Below, one piece after another: positions 10,321 through 18,832 of a stretch of DNA of 64,000 bases; the stretch's first letter is position 1, and every line of letters begins with the position of its first letter. This DNA is from Diplonema papillatum. Lineage: Eukaryota > Euglenozoa > Diplonemea > Diplonemida > Diplonemidae. The notes beneath the pieces are model-generated. The model ran no database searches. It saw nothing but the letters and a program-made list of their open reading frames with translations, and was not told where the DNA came from. A program made the position numbers and the translations under genes. The DNA lies in the NCBI GenBank assembly GCA_030068145.1, contig JAPJBO010000063.1, positions 248,001-312,000 of the forward strand, given 5' to 3'.

Positions 10321-11117
10321 TTGGTTTCAAAGAATTAGGAGGCAGTGTACTACATGAACCAAAGCAGGTGAGTTCAAAAGCTCCAGCAGGACCACAGCAT
10401 GCCCACTAGAGAGATTAGCACCAAGGAGCTCGCCGAGGAGCATCATGAGAGCAAGGAGGCGGGTACCCGCATTCGCAAAGCAACCTGATGCCGTGGATCC
10501 GCCCACGACCGCCATCTTCTTCGTTGTTTTTTATAGACTGAATTTCATCGGCGCTGCTGTTGCGATGTGTCGGCTTCCCGACCGGAACAATTGAGAACGG
10601 GACCCCCAAGGAGTACCTAGTTGTATTCCATTCAATTTCAATGCCTCGGAAGTGCTCGGCCTCGTCATGTTTCCGGAACTGCAAATGCGTCTTATCATGT
10701 CGTCGGACACACTTGCCCTGAATCTAGTCAGAATGCGCTTTAGATCTGATATCGGCTGGCCCAAGAATACCGCAACAGGCCTCCCCGCCGCTCGTGGAAG
10801 ATGCTCGCGTTCAGAACAGGTCAAGCGTGCCTTTCAGCGCATTTGATCGTTTCTTCACTGCGCCTGCTTTCTCTTCTGCGCTCTGGGTGCTTTTGCGCTC
10901 GCTTTGTGCTCTTTCTTTTGTTTTCTTCTTTTTTTTTTTTTGCTGACGTCACCCCTTCGCCGTTCCGACCACCGACGCTACCCAGGACATCGTGTCTTGA
11001 ACAAAGAAAATTGTCCAACGTTTCTGTTCTCGACCTGCTGGTGCACGGCGCAGGCTGGTGAACAAGCGCAATTGGAGACAAACGTCTCAACTGACGGTGC
11101 TGGGATACTCTCCTGGA

Positions 11118-11250
11118 GACGACCGCGTCAGGACGGTGGCCATGGAAGTCGGCATCCGATAATGAGTGTGTAACAACTCACCTGCCGAATGCACCGGTCC
11201 CGAAAATGGATGATGCTCAAGCGATCCACCCATAGTTGGCCGCGTACTGG
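11118..11250 (-). repeat. Dispersed repeat, inverted relative to copy at 53,385-53,515
   Basis: The reverse complement contains ACTATGGGTGGATCGCTTGA, GCATCATCCATTTTCGGGAC, CGGTGCATTCGGCAGGTGAG, TTGTTACACACTCATTATCG and GATGCCGACTTCCATGGCCA. The copy near 53,385-53,515 has the same blocks in order with few changes. About 120 bp, no terminal repeats seen. Confidence 0.8.
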
Positions 11251-11744
11251 TCACACAATCACAAAGCCAGGCGTGCGTAGGAGTGCGTGGTCCACGCCGC
11301 GAAGTCGTTGGCGTCAGCCTCAATGGAGCGTGGATGAGTGCAGATCTTGGTTGTAGTAGCGCATATTCAATGGAGAACATTGAAGGCCGAAGTGGAGAAA
11401 GTTTCCGTGTCAACAGCAATTGGACATGGGTCAGTCGGTCCTAAGGCAAGGTGTAATTGCTCGCCTCAGAGATTTCTGCCTGCTCGGGACTCCTCAGACC
11501 TATTCAGATCGTCGCCGACCCGAGTAGGGGACAGGCCAAGAAAAACTTAGGTTGCCGAAAATTGGGTCTACTCACAAACCCGTTCTTGACAGTGTCGACA
11601 TTCCAGACGCCACCCGCCTGGCGATATCTGGCTGCTGAGAGTTCCCCGACACAACCTACGAACGAAAAAGGTACGGACAACCCAACGCAAGTGTCCGTCC
11701 GAAGTATACTCTCAGCCCGCTGCAGCACCAACTCCGGTGCCGCC

Positions 11745-11866
11745 ACTCACTGTAGCAGAGCCGCAACCTGCAGCGCGCCTCCGGAGCGACTTACGCCCGC
11801 CGTAGCAGCACGAAGAGAAGTATAGGAGACCGGAAACTCCAGGGAGAGAGGGTCCCTGCACTCTAA
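11745..11866 (+). repeat. Dispersed repeat, second copy in the transporter intron (55,560-55,680)
   Basis: Blocks CCTGCAGCGCGCCTCCGGAG, CGACTTACGCCCGCCGTAGC, AGGAGACCGGAAACTCC and CCTGCACTCTAACTCGTCTC recur at 55,560-55,680 at about 90% identity. Both copies run straight into a (TC)n tract, long here and short at 55,680, so the dinucleotide run seems to be part of the element's tail. Confidence 0.85.
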
Positions 11867-11869
11867 CTC

Positions 11870-11944
<75 letters not shown>

Positions 11945-11945
11945 T

Positions 11946-12001
<56 letters not shown>

Positions 12002-12006
12002 CTCTC
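11867..12006 (+). repeat. (TC)n microsatellite, ~140 bp, upstream of the first surface-protein gene
   Basis: Nearly uninterrupted TC dinucleotides with two short TTCT/TTTT breaks. It is followed by TTTTCTCTCTAAACTGTGTG and ACTCTCAG, about 100 bp before the ATG at 12,122. A long pyrimidine tract, a CTAAAC-like branch site and CAG would make a good (trans-)splice acceptor; that use is inference. Confidence 0.9.
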
Positions 12007-12121
12007 TAAACTGTGTGACTCTCAGGTACCCGGGTTGGGCGGCGCCGCAGGCGTGTGCTGTGTGGGGGGGGGGGCATCTTATTAAGAAAGCCTGGGCTCC
12101 ACACCGTATTATGCGTGCGCG

Positions 12122-15022
12122 ATGATGCGTCGTGTCGCGGTTCTGTTTGTTCTGGCGAGCCTGCCGCCGGGGAGCGGGCAGACCCCCGCCATTCGGTGCG
12201 GCGCGCTGGACTGCGGCGGGCACGGCGTCTCCGCGGGGCTGCGGCCGGGGGCGCCGTGTCGGTGCTCGTGCGAGCTCGGCTACGACGCGGCAGACGCTTG
12301 CAAAACGTGCGCGAGGAACTTCGCGAGGGCGCCACGCTCGGGGCTGTGTGTGCCCACCGCCGCGGCGCGCGCGGGCGCGTCGCTGCAGTCAACTGAGGCA
12401 GTTCCCCTCGCGTCCGAAGCCGCGCCCAGTCATCAGAGCGTTGAACCCATTGAAGCCACACCGAGCGTTGAAGCCACGCCCAGTTTCGAAGCCGCACCCA
12501 GCGTTGAAACCAGTGAAACCTCACCGAGTCTTGAAACCACACCCAGTGTAGAAGCCAATGAAGTCACACCCAGTTTCGAAGCCACACCCAGCGTTGAATC
12601 CATTGAAACCACACCGAGTCTTGAAACCACACCCAGTGTAGAAGCCAATGAAGTCACACCCAGTTTCGAAGCCACACCCAGCGTTGAATCCATTGAAACC
12701 ACACCGAGTCTTGAAACCACACCCAGTTTCGAAGCCCCACCCGTTGGCGAAGTCACGCCGAGTGTTGAAGCCACACCCGATTTCGAAGCCACGCCTGCCG
12801 ATTCGGAGCTCTCGCAGTCCTTGCGGCGGGACACGAGCGTCGGCAGAGGCGCCGAGCCCCTGTACGCGGTCGCCGGGCGGGCGGCGCTGGCCGCCGTCAT
12901 GTTCGGGTCCACCGCCGTGTCCGGGTTCACGCGCGCCGCGGTGCTGCTCGACCTGCAGTGCGCCGCCGACGCCGGCGGCGACAGCCCGCGGCCCTTCGCG
13001 CCGGAGCTGCACCCCCTGCGCTTCGGCGTCGGCGGCGGCGCGTCCCGGTACCTGTGGGGCACCGTCCTCGGCAACTTAGCCGCCCTCGCCGGCGTCTCCG
13101 CTGCGCTGCTGGCCGCCTCCTTTACCCTGAAGCTGTTCGCGCCCGGCTCCGCCGGCGCCGTGCAACCCGCGCTTCTGCAGGCCCCGTGCCTCTTCCTCCT
13201 GCAGGGCACGTCTCTCGCCGCATGCCACATGATCTTCCTCCCGGGCGACTTCGTCAGCGGCCTCGTCGGGGCGGCCGTGCTGGCCGCGTGCTGCGGCGGC
13301 GTCGCTGTCGTGTGGCGCTCCGTGTTGCGCCCGGCAAGCAACCGGTGCACCGCGATGCGGGACCCTCGGCTGATTGCCGGCGGGCAGGGCGAGCTGCGCG
13401 GGCTGCGCAGAAGGGCTTACATCGCGTTCTTCGGCCCGGCCGTGTGGACGGCCCGGACCGCCGGCGACCGCGGCTTCGCGCGGCGGCACGCCGCCGTTTT
13501 CGGCGAGTTCCGCGAGGGCAAGCATCACCTGGCGCTGCTCAACCCGTGCTCGGCGCTCGCGCTGTCGGCGGCGGCGGCCTGCAGGCCGGGGTCCGCCGGC
13601 GGCTGCCTTGCGCGCGACGCCGCTGTTGCGCTGCTGTTCGGCGGCTGCTTCGCGGCCGTCGCGTGGCACCGCCCGTTCCTGTCGGCGGTCGACAACTGCC
13701 TCGCGCGCGCCGGCGCCGCGGCAACGTTCGCGGCCGCGCTGGGGGCTGCGGCCGGCTGGCGCGATGCGGCGGCCGCCGCGCTGGCTGCCGCGATCGTGGC
13801 CTGCGTCGCGAAGACCGCGTACGACGCGGCGCTGATCGCCGCCGAGATAGCCCTCGGCCGGCGGCAAGCGGCGCGCCGGTCCTGGCTCGACCGCACCCCC
13901 GACGCGGAGGGCGCCGACGGGCTTGACGTCAGCAGCAGCAGCTGCGGCGGCGGGAGCGGTGGAGGCGACGAGGCGGCGGGCGGCGCGTCTCTTGCTTCGA
14001 CGACTCGGTCGGTGGCGTCGTCGAACTCGTTCTACTCGTCGGTGAAGTTCGACTCGGCGGCGACGCATCCGTTTCTGCCGCCGGTGCCGCCGGGGTCGTT
14101 TGCTCTCGCCCCGGCCCAGGGCCGAAGTCCGTCGGTCGGTCCCCCGCAAAAAGACGAGCCGCAGGCCGGGCGGCGATCTCCGCGGATGAGGGCCCTCAGG
14201 GCGAGTATGCGCACCTCCAGCCGGAGTCTGTCCATCGTGCCCCCGCAAAACGACGAACCGCAGGCCGGCCAACGGACACCGCGGATGGAACCTCTGTCGA
14301 GCCGGAGTCTGTCCATCGTTTCTCCGCGAAACGACGAATCGCAAACCAGCCAACGGATGGATCCCCTTGGGATCTCCAGCCGAAGTCTGTCCATCGTTTC
14401 TCCGCGAAACGACGAATTGCAATCCAGCCAACGGATGGATCCCCTTGGGATCTCCAGCCGAAGTCTGTCCGTCGTTTCTCCGCGAAACGACGAATTGCAA
14501 TCCAGCCAACGGATGGATCCCCTTGGGATCTCCAGCCGAAGTCTGTCCATCGTTTCTCCGCGAAACGACGAATTGCAATCCAGCCAACGGATGGATCCCT
14601 TTGGGATCTCGAGCCGGAGTCTGTCCACCGTTTCTCCGCGAAACGACGAATCGCAAACCAGCCAACGGATGAATGCCCTTGGGATCTCGAGCCGGAGTCT
14701 GTCCGTCGTTTCCCCGCAAAACGACGAGCCGCAAGCCAGCCAACGGACGCCGCGGGTGGAACCTCTCGGGGCGAGCATGAAGTCGACGGCGTCGGCTACG
14801 AGCTCGTTGAGAAGGCACGCGTCGTCCGTGCGCCTGCCGCCTCTGAGCCCGTCGCACCCGCGGCCAGCCCGCGCGTCGACCGTCCTCCAGCGCCCCGCCG
14901 CGGCCGCGGCCCGTCCCCCGGCGCCCCGCAACTCGAAGCTGGCCCAGCACGCGGGGCTGCCAGACCTCGCAGCGAGCTACCAGCAAGCGTTGCATCGCCA
15001 GCGCAGCCCGCAGGAAGAATAA
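12122..15022 (+). CDS. Surface protein: signal peptide, Cys-rich domain, Thr/Glu stalk, multi-TM domain, Ser-rich tail
   Basis: 966 residues from the ATG at 12,122. Residues 1-20 form a signal peptide (VLFVLASLPPGSG). Residues ~25-78 hold one Cys-rich EGF/laminin-like module (CRCSCELGYDAADACKTC). Residues ~95-235 are a stalk of near-identical repeats such as TPSFEATPSVESIETTPSLE. Residues ~248-590 carry several hydrophobic helices with LHPLRFGVGGG, LFLLQGTSLAA and VLRPAS blocks shared with the gene at 18,833, so the two are paralogues. The C-terminal ~370 residues are Ser-rich, with a ~31-residue repeat (SRSLSIVSPRNDELQSSQRM) present about seven times at ~14,220-14,760. The layout suggests a plasma-membrane receptor-like or adhesion protein with a cytosolic phosphorylatable tail; function unknown. 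Its 3' end is echoed three times downstream. Confidence 0.85.
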   Translation: MMRRVAVLFVLASLPPGSGQTPAIRCGALDCGGHGVSAGLRPGAPCRCSCELGYDAADACKTCARNFARAPRSGLCVPTAAARAGASLQSTEAVPLASEAAPSHQSVEPIEATPSVEATPSFEAAPSVETSETSPSLETTPSVEANEVTPSFEATPSVESIETTPSLETTPSVEANEVTPSFEATPSVESIETTPSLETTPSFEAPPVGEVTPSVEATPDFEATPADSELSQSLRRDTSVGRGAEPLYAVAGRAALAAVMFGSTAVSGFTRAAVLLDLQCAADAGGDSPRPFAPELHPLRFGVGGGASRYLWGTVLGNLAALAGVSAALLAASFTLKLFAPGSAGAVQPALLQAPCLFLLQGTSLAACHMIFLPGDFVSGLVGAAVLAACCGGVAVVWRSVLRPASNRCTAMRDPRLIAGGQGELRGLRRRAYIAFFGPAVWTARTAGDRGFARRHAAVFGEFREGKHHLALLNPCSALALSAAAACRPGSAGGCLARDAAVALLFGGCFAAVAWHRPFLSAVDNCLARAGAAATFAAALGAAAGWRDAAAAALAAAIVACVAKTAYDAALIAAEIALGRRQAARRSWLDRTPDAEGADGLDVSSSSCGGGSGGGDEAAGGASLASTTRSVASSNSFYSSVKFDSAATHPFLPPVPPGSFALAPAQGRSPSVGPPQKDEPQAGRRSPRMRALRASMRTSSRSLSIVPPQNDEPQAGQRTPRMEPLSSRSLSIVSPRNDESQTSQRMDPLGISSRSLSIVSPRNDELQSSQRMDPLGISSRSLSVVSPRNDELQSSQRMDPLGISSRSLSIVSPRNDELQSSQRMDPFGISSRSLSTVSPRNDESQTSQRMNALGISSRSLSVVSPQNDEPQASQRTPRVEPLGASMKSTASATSSLRRHASSVRLPPLSPSHPRPARASTVLQRPAAAAARPPAPRNSKLAQHAGLPDLAASYQQALHRQRSPQEE

Positions 15023-15099
15023 AACGGATGAGAAAGCGGTGTAAAAAGTCGTAGGATATTAAAAGGTTTGCAAGAGAAGAGCGAACAACGAAAGGTCGG

Positions 15100-15461
15100 A
15101 AAACGCCGTCAGCACGCTTATACACAGTTTCTCAGAACGACGAAAGTATGAAGTCGACAGCATCCACTGCAACCTCGCGCAACGGCAGACGTCTTGCGCG
15201 TCGACCGTCCTCCAGCGCCCCGCCGCGGCCGCGGCCCGTCCCCCGGCGCCCCGCAACTCGAAGCTGGCCCAGCACGCGGGGCTGCCGGACCTCGCAGCGA
15301 GCTACCAGCAAGCGTTGCATCGCCAGCGCAGCCCGCAGGAAGAATAAAACGGATGAGAAGACGGTGTAAAAAGTCGAAGAAGATTGAAGGTCCACAAAAG
15401 AAGGAGAATACGCGAACAACGAAAGGTCGGAAAACACCGGCTGCACGCTCGTACAACGACA
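15100..15461 (+). pseudogene. First 3'-tail copy of the 12,122 gene
   Basis: The segment starts in 3'-flank sequence equivalent to that after the parent stop, then ATGAAGTCGACAGCATCCAC (ATG at 15,148), GCGCGTCGACCGTCCTCCAG and the AGCTACCAGCAAGCGTTGCA end of the parent, down to CAGGAAGAATAAAACGGATG. A deletion near the start (loss of the CGCGTCGTCCGTGCGCCTGC region) shifts frame, so the tail would be misread. The 3' flank (GAACAACGAAAGGTCGGAAA) is duplicated too. It is followed directly by the pogo-like insertion. Confidence 0.85.
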
Positions 15462-15463
15462 TA

Positions 15464-16432
15464 CCGTAAATGGAAATATGTTGGACCGGACAAAAGTCCC
15501 AAGTTGCCACTTTTTGGCCGAAAGTCCCAAGATTTGTCCGGCCCAACATTTTTCGGGAGGCTTTTGCGTACTTAGCAATTTTCGAGTTTTGGCCTTCTTG
15601 GTTCTTGCTTGGTCCGGATCTGGTGGTATCACATCCCAGGATGGGAAACACTCTGTAGGAGAGTCCTGACGTTGCCCACCAGTGCGATGGCTGCCACGTT
15701 CTCGCGGACGACATTCGTACCTGAGGGCGACCTTCTGGAAGTCTTCACAATACCCCTCGCAACACTCGATACAACCTGAGCTGTAATCACCCCGCCTGCC
15801 TCTCGCATCGCCTTCAGTATCCTGAACAGCTCTTCCTGTTCTTCTTCTGCAAGCAACCTCGGACGTCCTCGTTTAGCCACGGGAAGGGCAATGCCTCTCT
15901 CGTCTCTTTCGTCGTCGTACAGCCTCTTCTTGTTCACGGTTTTTTTCAGCTCGTCTTTGTATGCGTCATAGAATCGTCCGGCCGAGCCCTTCGTTACCTT
16001 CCGAGCATTCGGCCTGTCATTCCACGTGGCAACTGCCTTGGTGAGCCCGAGATCTGCGACCAACTTGGCTATCTCAAGCTTTGTATCTGCTGCCCAAGCC
16101 TTGTATGTCTCTTGGCCCTTGCGAGGCGCGCTCGCAACTACCTCCTTGGCAACAGCATCAGCGCGGGCTTCCTTCTTGACCTCTGCCGAAACGACAGCAA
16201 ACGGTTCACGCTTTACGACGTACCGCAACATTGCTCTTTTTTTCCCTTTATTTTCCTTCTGTTTTTGTGGGTTTCCAGTCAAACTTTGCATTGTGTTGTG
16301 TGCCGAATAGGATATATGTTGGACCGGACAAAAGTCCCAAGTTGCCAATTTCTGGCCAAAGTCCCAAGATTTGTCCGGTCCAACTTAAGTCCGGTCCAAT
16401 ATTTGTCCGGTCCAATATATTTCCATTTACGG
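15464..16432 (-). mobile_element. 969-bp pogo/Tc1-like DNA transposon, internally deleted, TA target duplication
   Basis: Both ends begin CCGTAAATGGAAATAT, continuing as (G/A)TTGGACCGGACAAA: an inverted repeat of about 31 bp with one mismatch. The flanks are TA at 15,462-15,463 and TA at 16,433-16,434. Inner subterminal copies of TTGGACCGGAC occur three times at the right end, and a shared CAAAAGTCCCAAGTTGCCA block is found at both ends. The unoccupied site is visible in sister tail copies (…AACGACGAAAGTATG at 15,136-15,150; …AATGACGCAAGTATG near 16,711-16,724), confirming insertion at TA. The only open frame is a truncated transposase, so the element is probably non-autonomous. Confidence 0.9.
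15629..16231 (-). pseudogene. Truncated pogo/Tigger-type transposase (N-terminal part only)
   Basis: From the ATG complement at 16,229-16,231 the frame reads MLRYVVKREPFAVVSAEVKK and continues for about 200 residues to a stop at 15,629-15,631. KRGRPRLLAEEEQEEL followed by LKAMREAGGVITAQVV and ARGIVKT resembles the helix-turn-helix/linker region of pogo-like DDE transposases (GRP-x-LL, ALREAGG, GIV). The frame ends about where the CENP-B/DDE part should begin; no DDE catalytic residues remain. A longer start at 16,291 (MQSLTGNPQK) is possible. I class it as a relic of an internally deleted element. Confidence 0.7.
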
Positions 16433-16436
16433 TAAG

Positions 16437-16720
16437 TATGACGTCGACAGCATCCACTACGACCTCGCGTAACGGCAGACGTCTTGCGCGTCGACCGTCC
16501 TCCAGCGTCCCGCCGCCCATCTCCCGGTGCCCCGCAACTCAAAGCTGGACTTCGCAGCATCTTATCAGCAACCGTTGCGTCGCCAGCGCAGGAAAAATGA
16601 AGAAGACGGTGTAAAAAGTCGAAGAAGATTGAAGGTCCACAAAAGAAGGAGAATAAGCGAACAAAGAAAGGTCGGAAAACACCGATCATTACGCTCATCC
16701 AGGCACCAGAATGACGCAAG
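16437..16720 (+). pseudogene. Second 3'-tail copy of the 12,122 gene
   Basis: TATGACGTCGACAGCATCCA, TTGCGCGTCGACCGTCCTCC, CTTATCAGCAACCGTTGCG and the ACGGTGTAAAAAGTCGAAGA flank follow the order of the parent tail and of the copy at 15,148, with deletions in the Pro/Ala-coding part. It sits immediately right of the transposon, so the transposon split the spacer between the first and second tail copies. Confidence 0.85.
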
Positions 16721-16721
16721 T

Positions 16722-16990
16722 ATGAAGTCAACAGCATCCACTGCAAGCTTGCAAGCTCGCGCTACGGCAGCAGAAAGCACGCGTCGTCCATGCGCTTGCC
16801 CCAGAGCACGTCCCACCCACCAGCTTCCCCCGGCGCCCTGCCACTCGAAACTGGCCCAACACGCGCAGCCCGCAAGAAAAATAGAAGAAGATTAAAAGGG
16901 CTGCAAGAGAAGGAAAGCAAGCGACGAAGAAAGGTCGAACGGCACCTTTCCGCACGCCAATACCGGGAAACCGGCGGAAAAACAAAATGA
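16722..16990 (+). pseudogene. Third, most diverged 3'-tail copy of the 12,122 gene
   Basis: It starts TATGAAGTCAACAGCATCCA, keeps the CACGCGTCGTCCATGCGCTT block that the first two copies lost, then CCACTCGAAACTGGCCCAAC and a CGCAGCCCGCAAGAAAAATA end. Retention of the block lost from copies one and two means it was not simply copied from them. Confidence 0.75.
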
Positions 16991-18832
16991 ATCTGTGCGT
17001 CCATTCGGGATCGTCGGAAACACAAAAAGCCAAGTCGCCAGAAACAAGAAGCGAAGTCAAATCGTCGCCCGCACAAAAACCTCGCGGGGGCTGACCGCTC
17101 GGCGTCCGTCGCTAGAGCTGTCGAGCTGCGATCGTCAAGCAGGTTCGAACGGCGGCCCGGCGACCTGCCCAACAAGCGTTGCGTCTTCCGGCGCGACTGT
17201 ACGAACTCTTTCAATTCAAATCCAGACGGTATACGAAGACGATGCTCGTTCTCGGCCCCAGTTCCAAACAGAGCATCGATCGGGAATGATCTTTGCACCG
17301 CCCCATTTTCAATTCAAACCGGATCGACTCGATCAACAATGGTCAACAAGTCAATCATCGTCGAATCGAGTCGAACGCAGTCTGAGAGATTAGACTTTCG
17401 ACGCTAACTGAGACTCCGCTAATGCGTTCGACGCCAGAGGGAAAAGATAAATGCCACGCGTCGACTGTTTCCCGGCTTTACACCCTTACTTATCTACTGT
17501 TTGTCGTCGGCACGTCGTGGACACACACACGGGCGGCCCCAGCTCAAGTGCTAATCTAGTGTGCGCCGGCCACCTTCTGCCGGCGGTGGCATCCTTCCTG
17601 CCTCTCCTGGCCAGGAGGGCGTGGCCTGCGTCCTCGGAGGGCGGCTCGAACCTTACGTGTGTTCAGCGGGTTGTTGCTGTTTCGGTTGCGAAGCCTTGTA
17701 CTCACGCCCTAGGTGTTTTCTTTTTTTGTATAAGCACCTGCTTTGTCGGAAATACTTGAGGAGGCTGCCAGCTGCAAAAGATCAAAGGAGGTAAATGTGC
17801 TGTATCCCACACGAAACACAGGTGAATCTGGGCTCAGTGGCGGTCGTAAGCGTTCAACAAAAAGACCCATTTTGTAGTTGTATTGTTTCTCCCCCTCTAG
17901 CCTCCTTCGAAGTAAGCACAAGGCAGCCCCTCGAGTATTTTAGTACTCACGCCCGGGCGTTGTTTTTGGGTACTAAACGCCCAGGTGTTAGACACAAGCG
18001 CCGGACTTAGCAGCTAGGTTCCAGGGAGGGCTCGCACAAGCACCTGACCTGAATTACCGGAAAGGGGGGGCCGTTCAAGATCCGATTTTTTTTGTATCAC
18101 ATACCCCTCACCCGTAGACCGAAAAGCGTGAGCCCGCGGGCCTACGTCTTCGGTCTGCCAGCCCTTCATTCTCCTTCCCTTCCATCCGTGGGCGATGCAG
18201 ATCCCTTCCGGGACTCTCAGCAGCCTCACAAATGAAAACAATGCAATGGTGCGCCTCTTTCTTCCATTCGATTGCCCCCTATATTCCGAAGCAGGTTACG
18301 ATACGCCAGATTAGGTGTACGAAGAGGCGGCTCTAAACGTGAACAAGGCCAAGTCTGAGCAACTCCCTGTTCAATGTTGTGAAGCCTCGCCTTTCGCAGT
18401 AAGCTCAGCTGTAGCAGACACAACCGATCAATGGGCATTTTTGAAGCGAACAGGAAACGATCGAATGCATATCCTGTCCTCGGAACAGGTTGCAGAGATA
18501 CGCTTCAGTGTTTTCGGGGGATAATTATGCAGGCTGGACATTGATTTGCAGCAGCAAATTGTGAAGAGGGTATTGTGACTGGTCGCGAGGATATCGGGCT
18601 GAAGCCGTGCTCCACCAGCCGGAAACCAAGTTCAGTGGGTTCACACCCAGCGTGCACGAGGTCCGCTGCGTGATAGTCTCAAGCAGCACAGGACGAAGTC
18701 AGCACTGCCACAATAACACAAGGAAAAAGAAAGCAAAAGCAAAACAAACAACCAAAAAGGAACGACGTACATCGTCGACCGCGCACAAAAAGAAGAAATC
18801 CAAGCGTCCAGCGGGAAAACGGGAGCCGTGTT
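16991..18832. other. Intergenic stretch before the second surface-protein gene
   Basis: Near 17,003-17,035 is CATTCGGGATCGTCGGAAAC, part of a dispersed repeat also seen at 25,700-25,745, 26,335-26,360 and weakly at 51,718-51,745. A MITE lies at 17,750-17,940. I see no convincing exon in the rest. Confidence 0.55.
17750..17940 (+). mobile_element. 191-bp MITE (AAATACTTGAGG family), full copy
   Basis: Ends: AAATACTTGAGGAGGCTGCC at the left and GGCAGCCCCTCGAGTATTT at the right, an imperfect inverted repeat of ~20 bp. Interior landmarks: GATCAAAGGAGGTAAATGTG, CCCACACGAAACACAGGTGA, GTAAGCGTTCAACAAAAAGA, CCCCCTCTAGCCTCCTTCGA. The left flank GTATAAGCACCTGCTTTGTCGG is shared with the copies at 25,149, 45,458 and 50,463 but not with 31,951 or 34,919, so two boundary types exist. 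No coding capacity. Confidence 0.9.

Larger units (their letters stand above)
10321..11866. other. Intergenic stretch with fragments of dispersed repeats
   Basis: A fragment at 10,340-10,375 (GGCAGTGTACTACATGAACC ... CAGGTGAGTTC) matches the repeat at 43,380-43,470. The blocks at 11,118-11,250 and 11,745-11,866 are listed separately. A 97-codon minus-strand open frame at 10,531-10,824 has no recognisable motif. Confidence 0.55.

Noticed and set aside
10531..10824. 97-codon minus-strand open frame
   Set aside because: No recognisable domain, no splice partners, and would be the only minus-strand host gene in the window.
13076..14995. 639-codon minus-strand open frame opposite the first surface protein
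   Set aside because: Shadow of a GC-rich gene; the + frame has a signal peptide, TM helices and a paralogue, while the minus product is Arg-rich low complexity.
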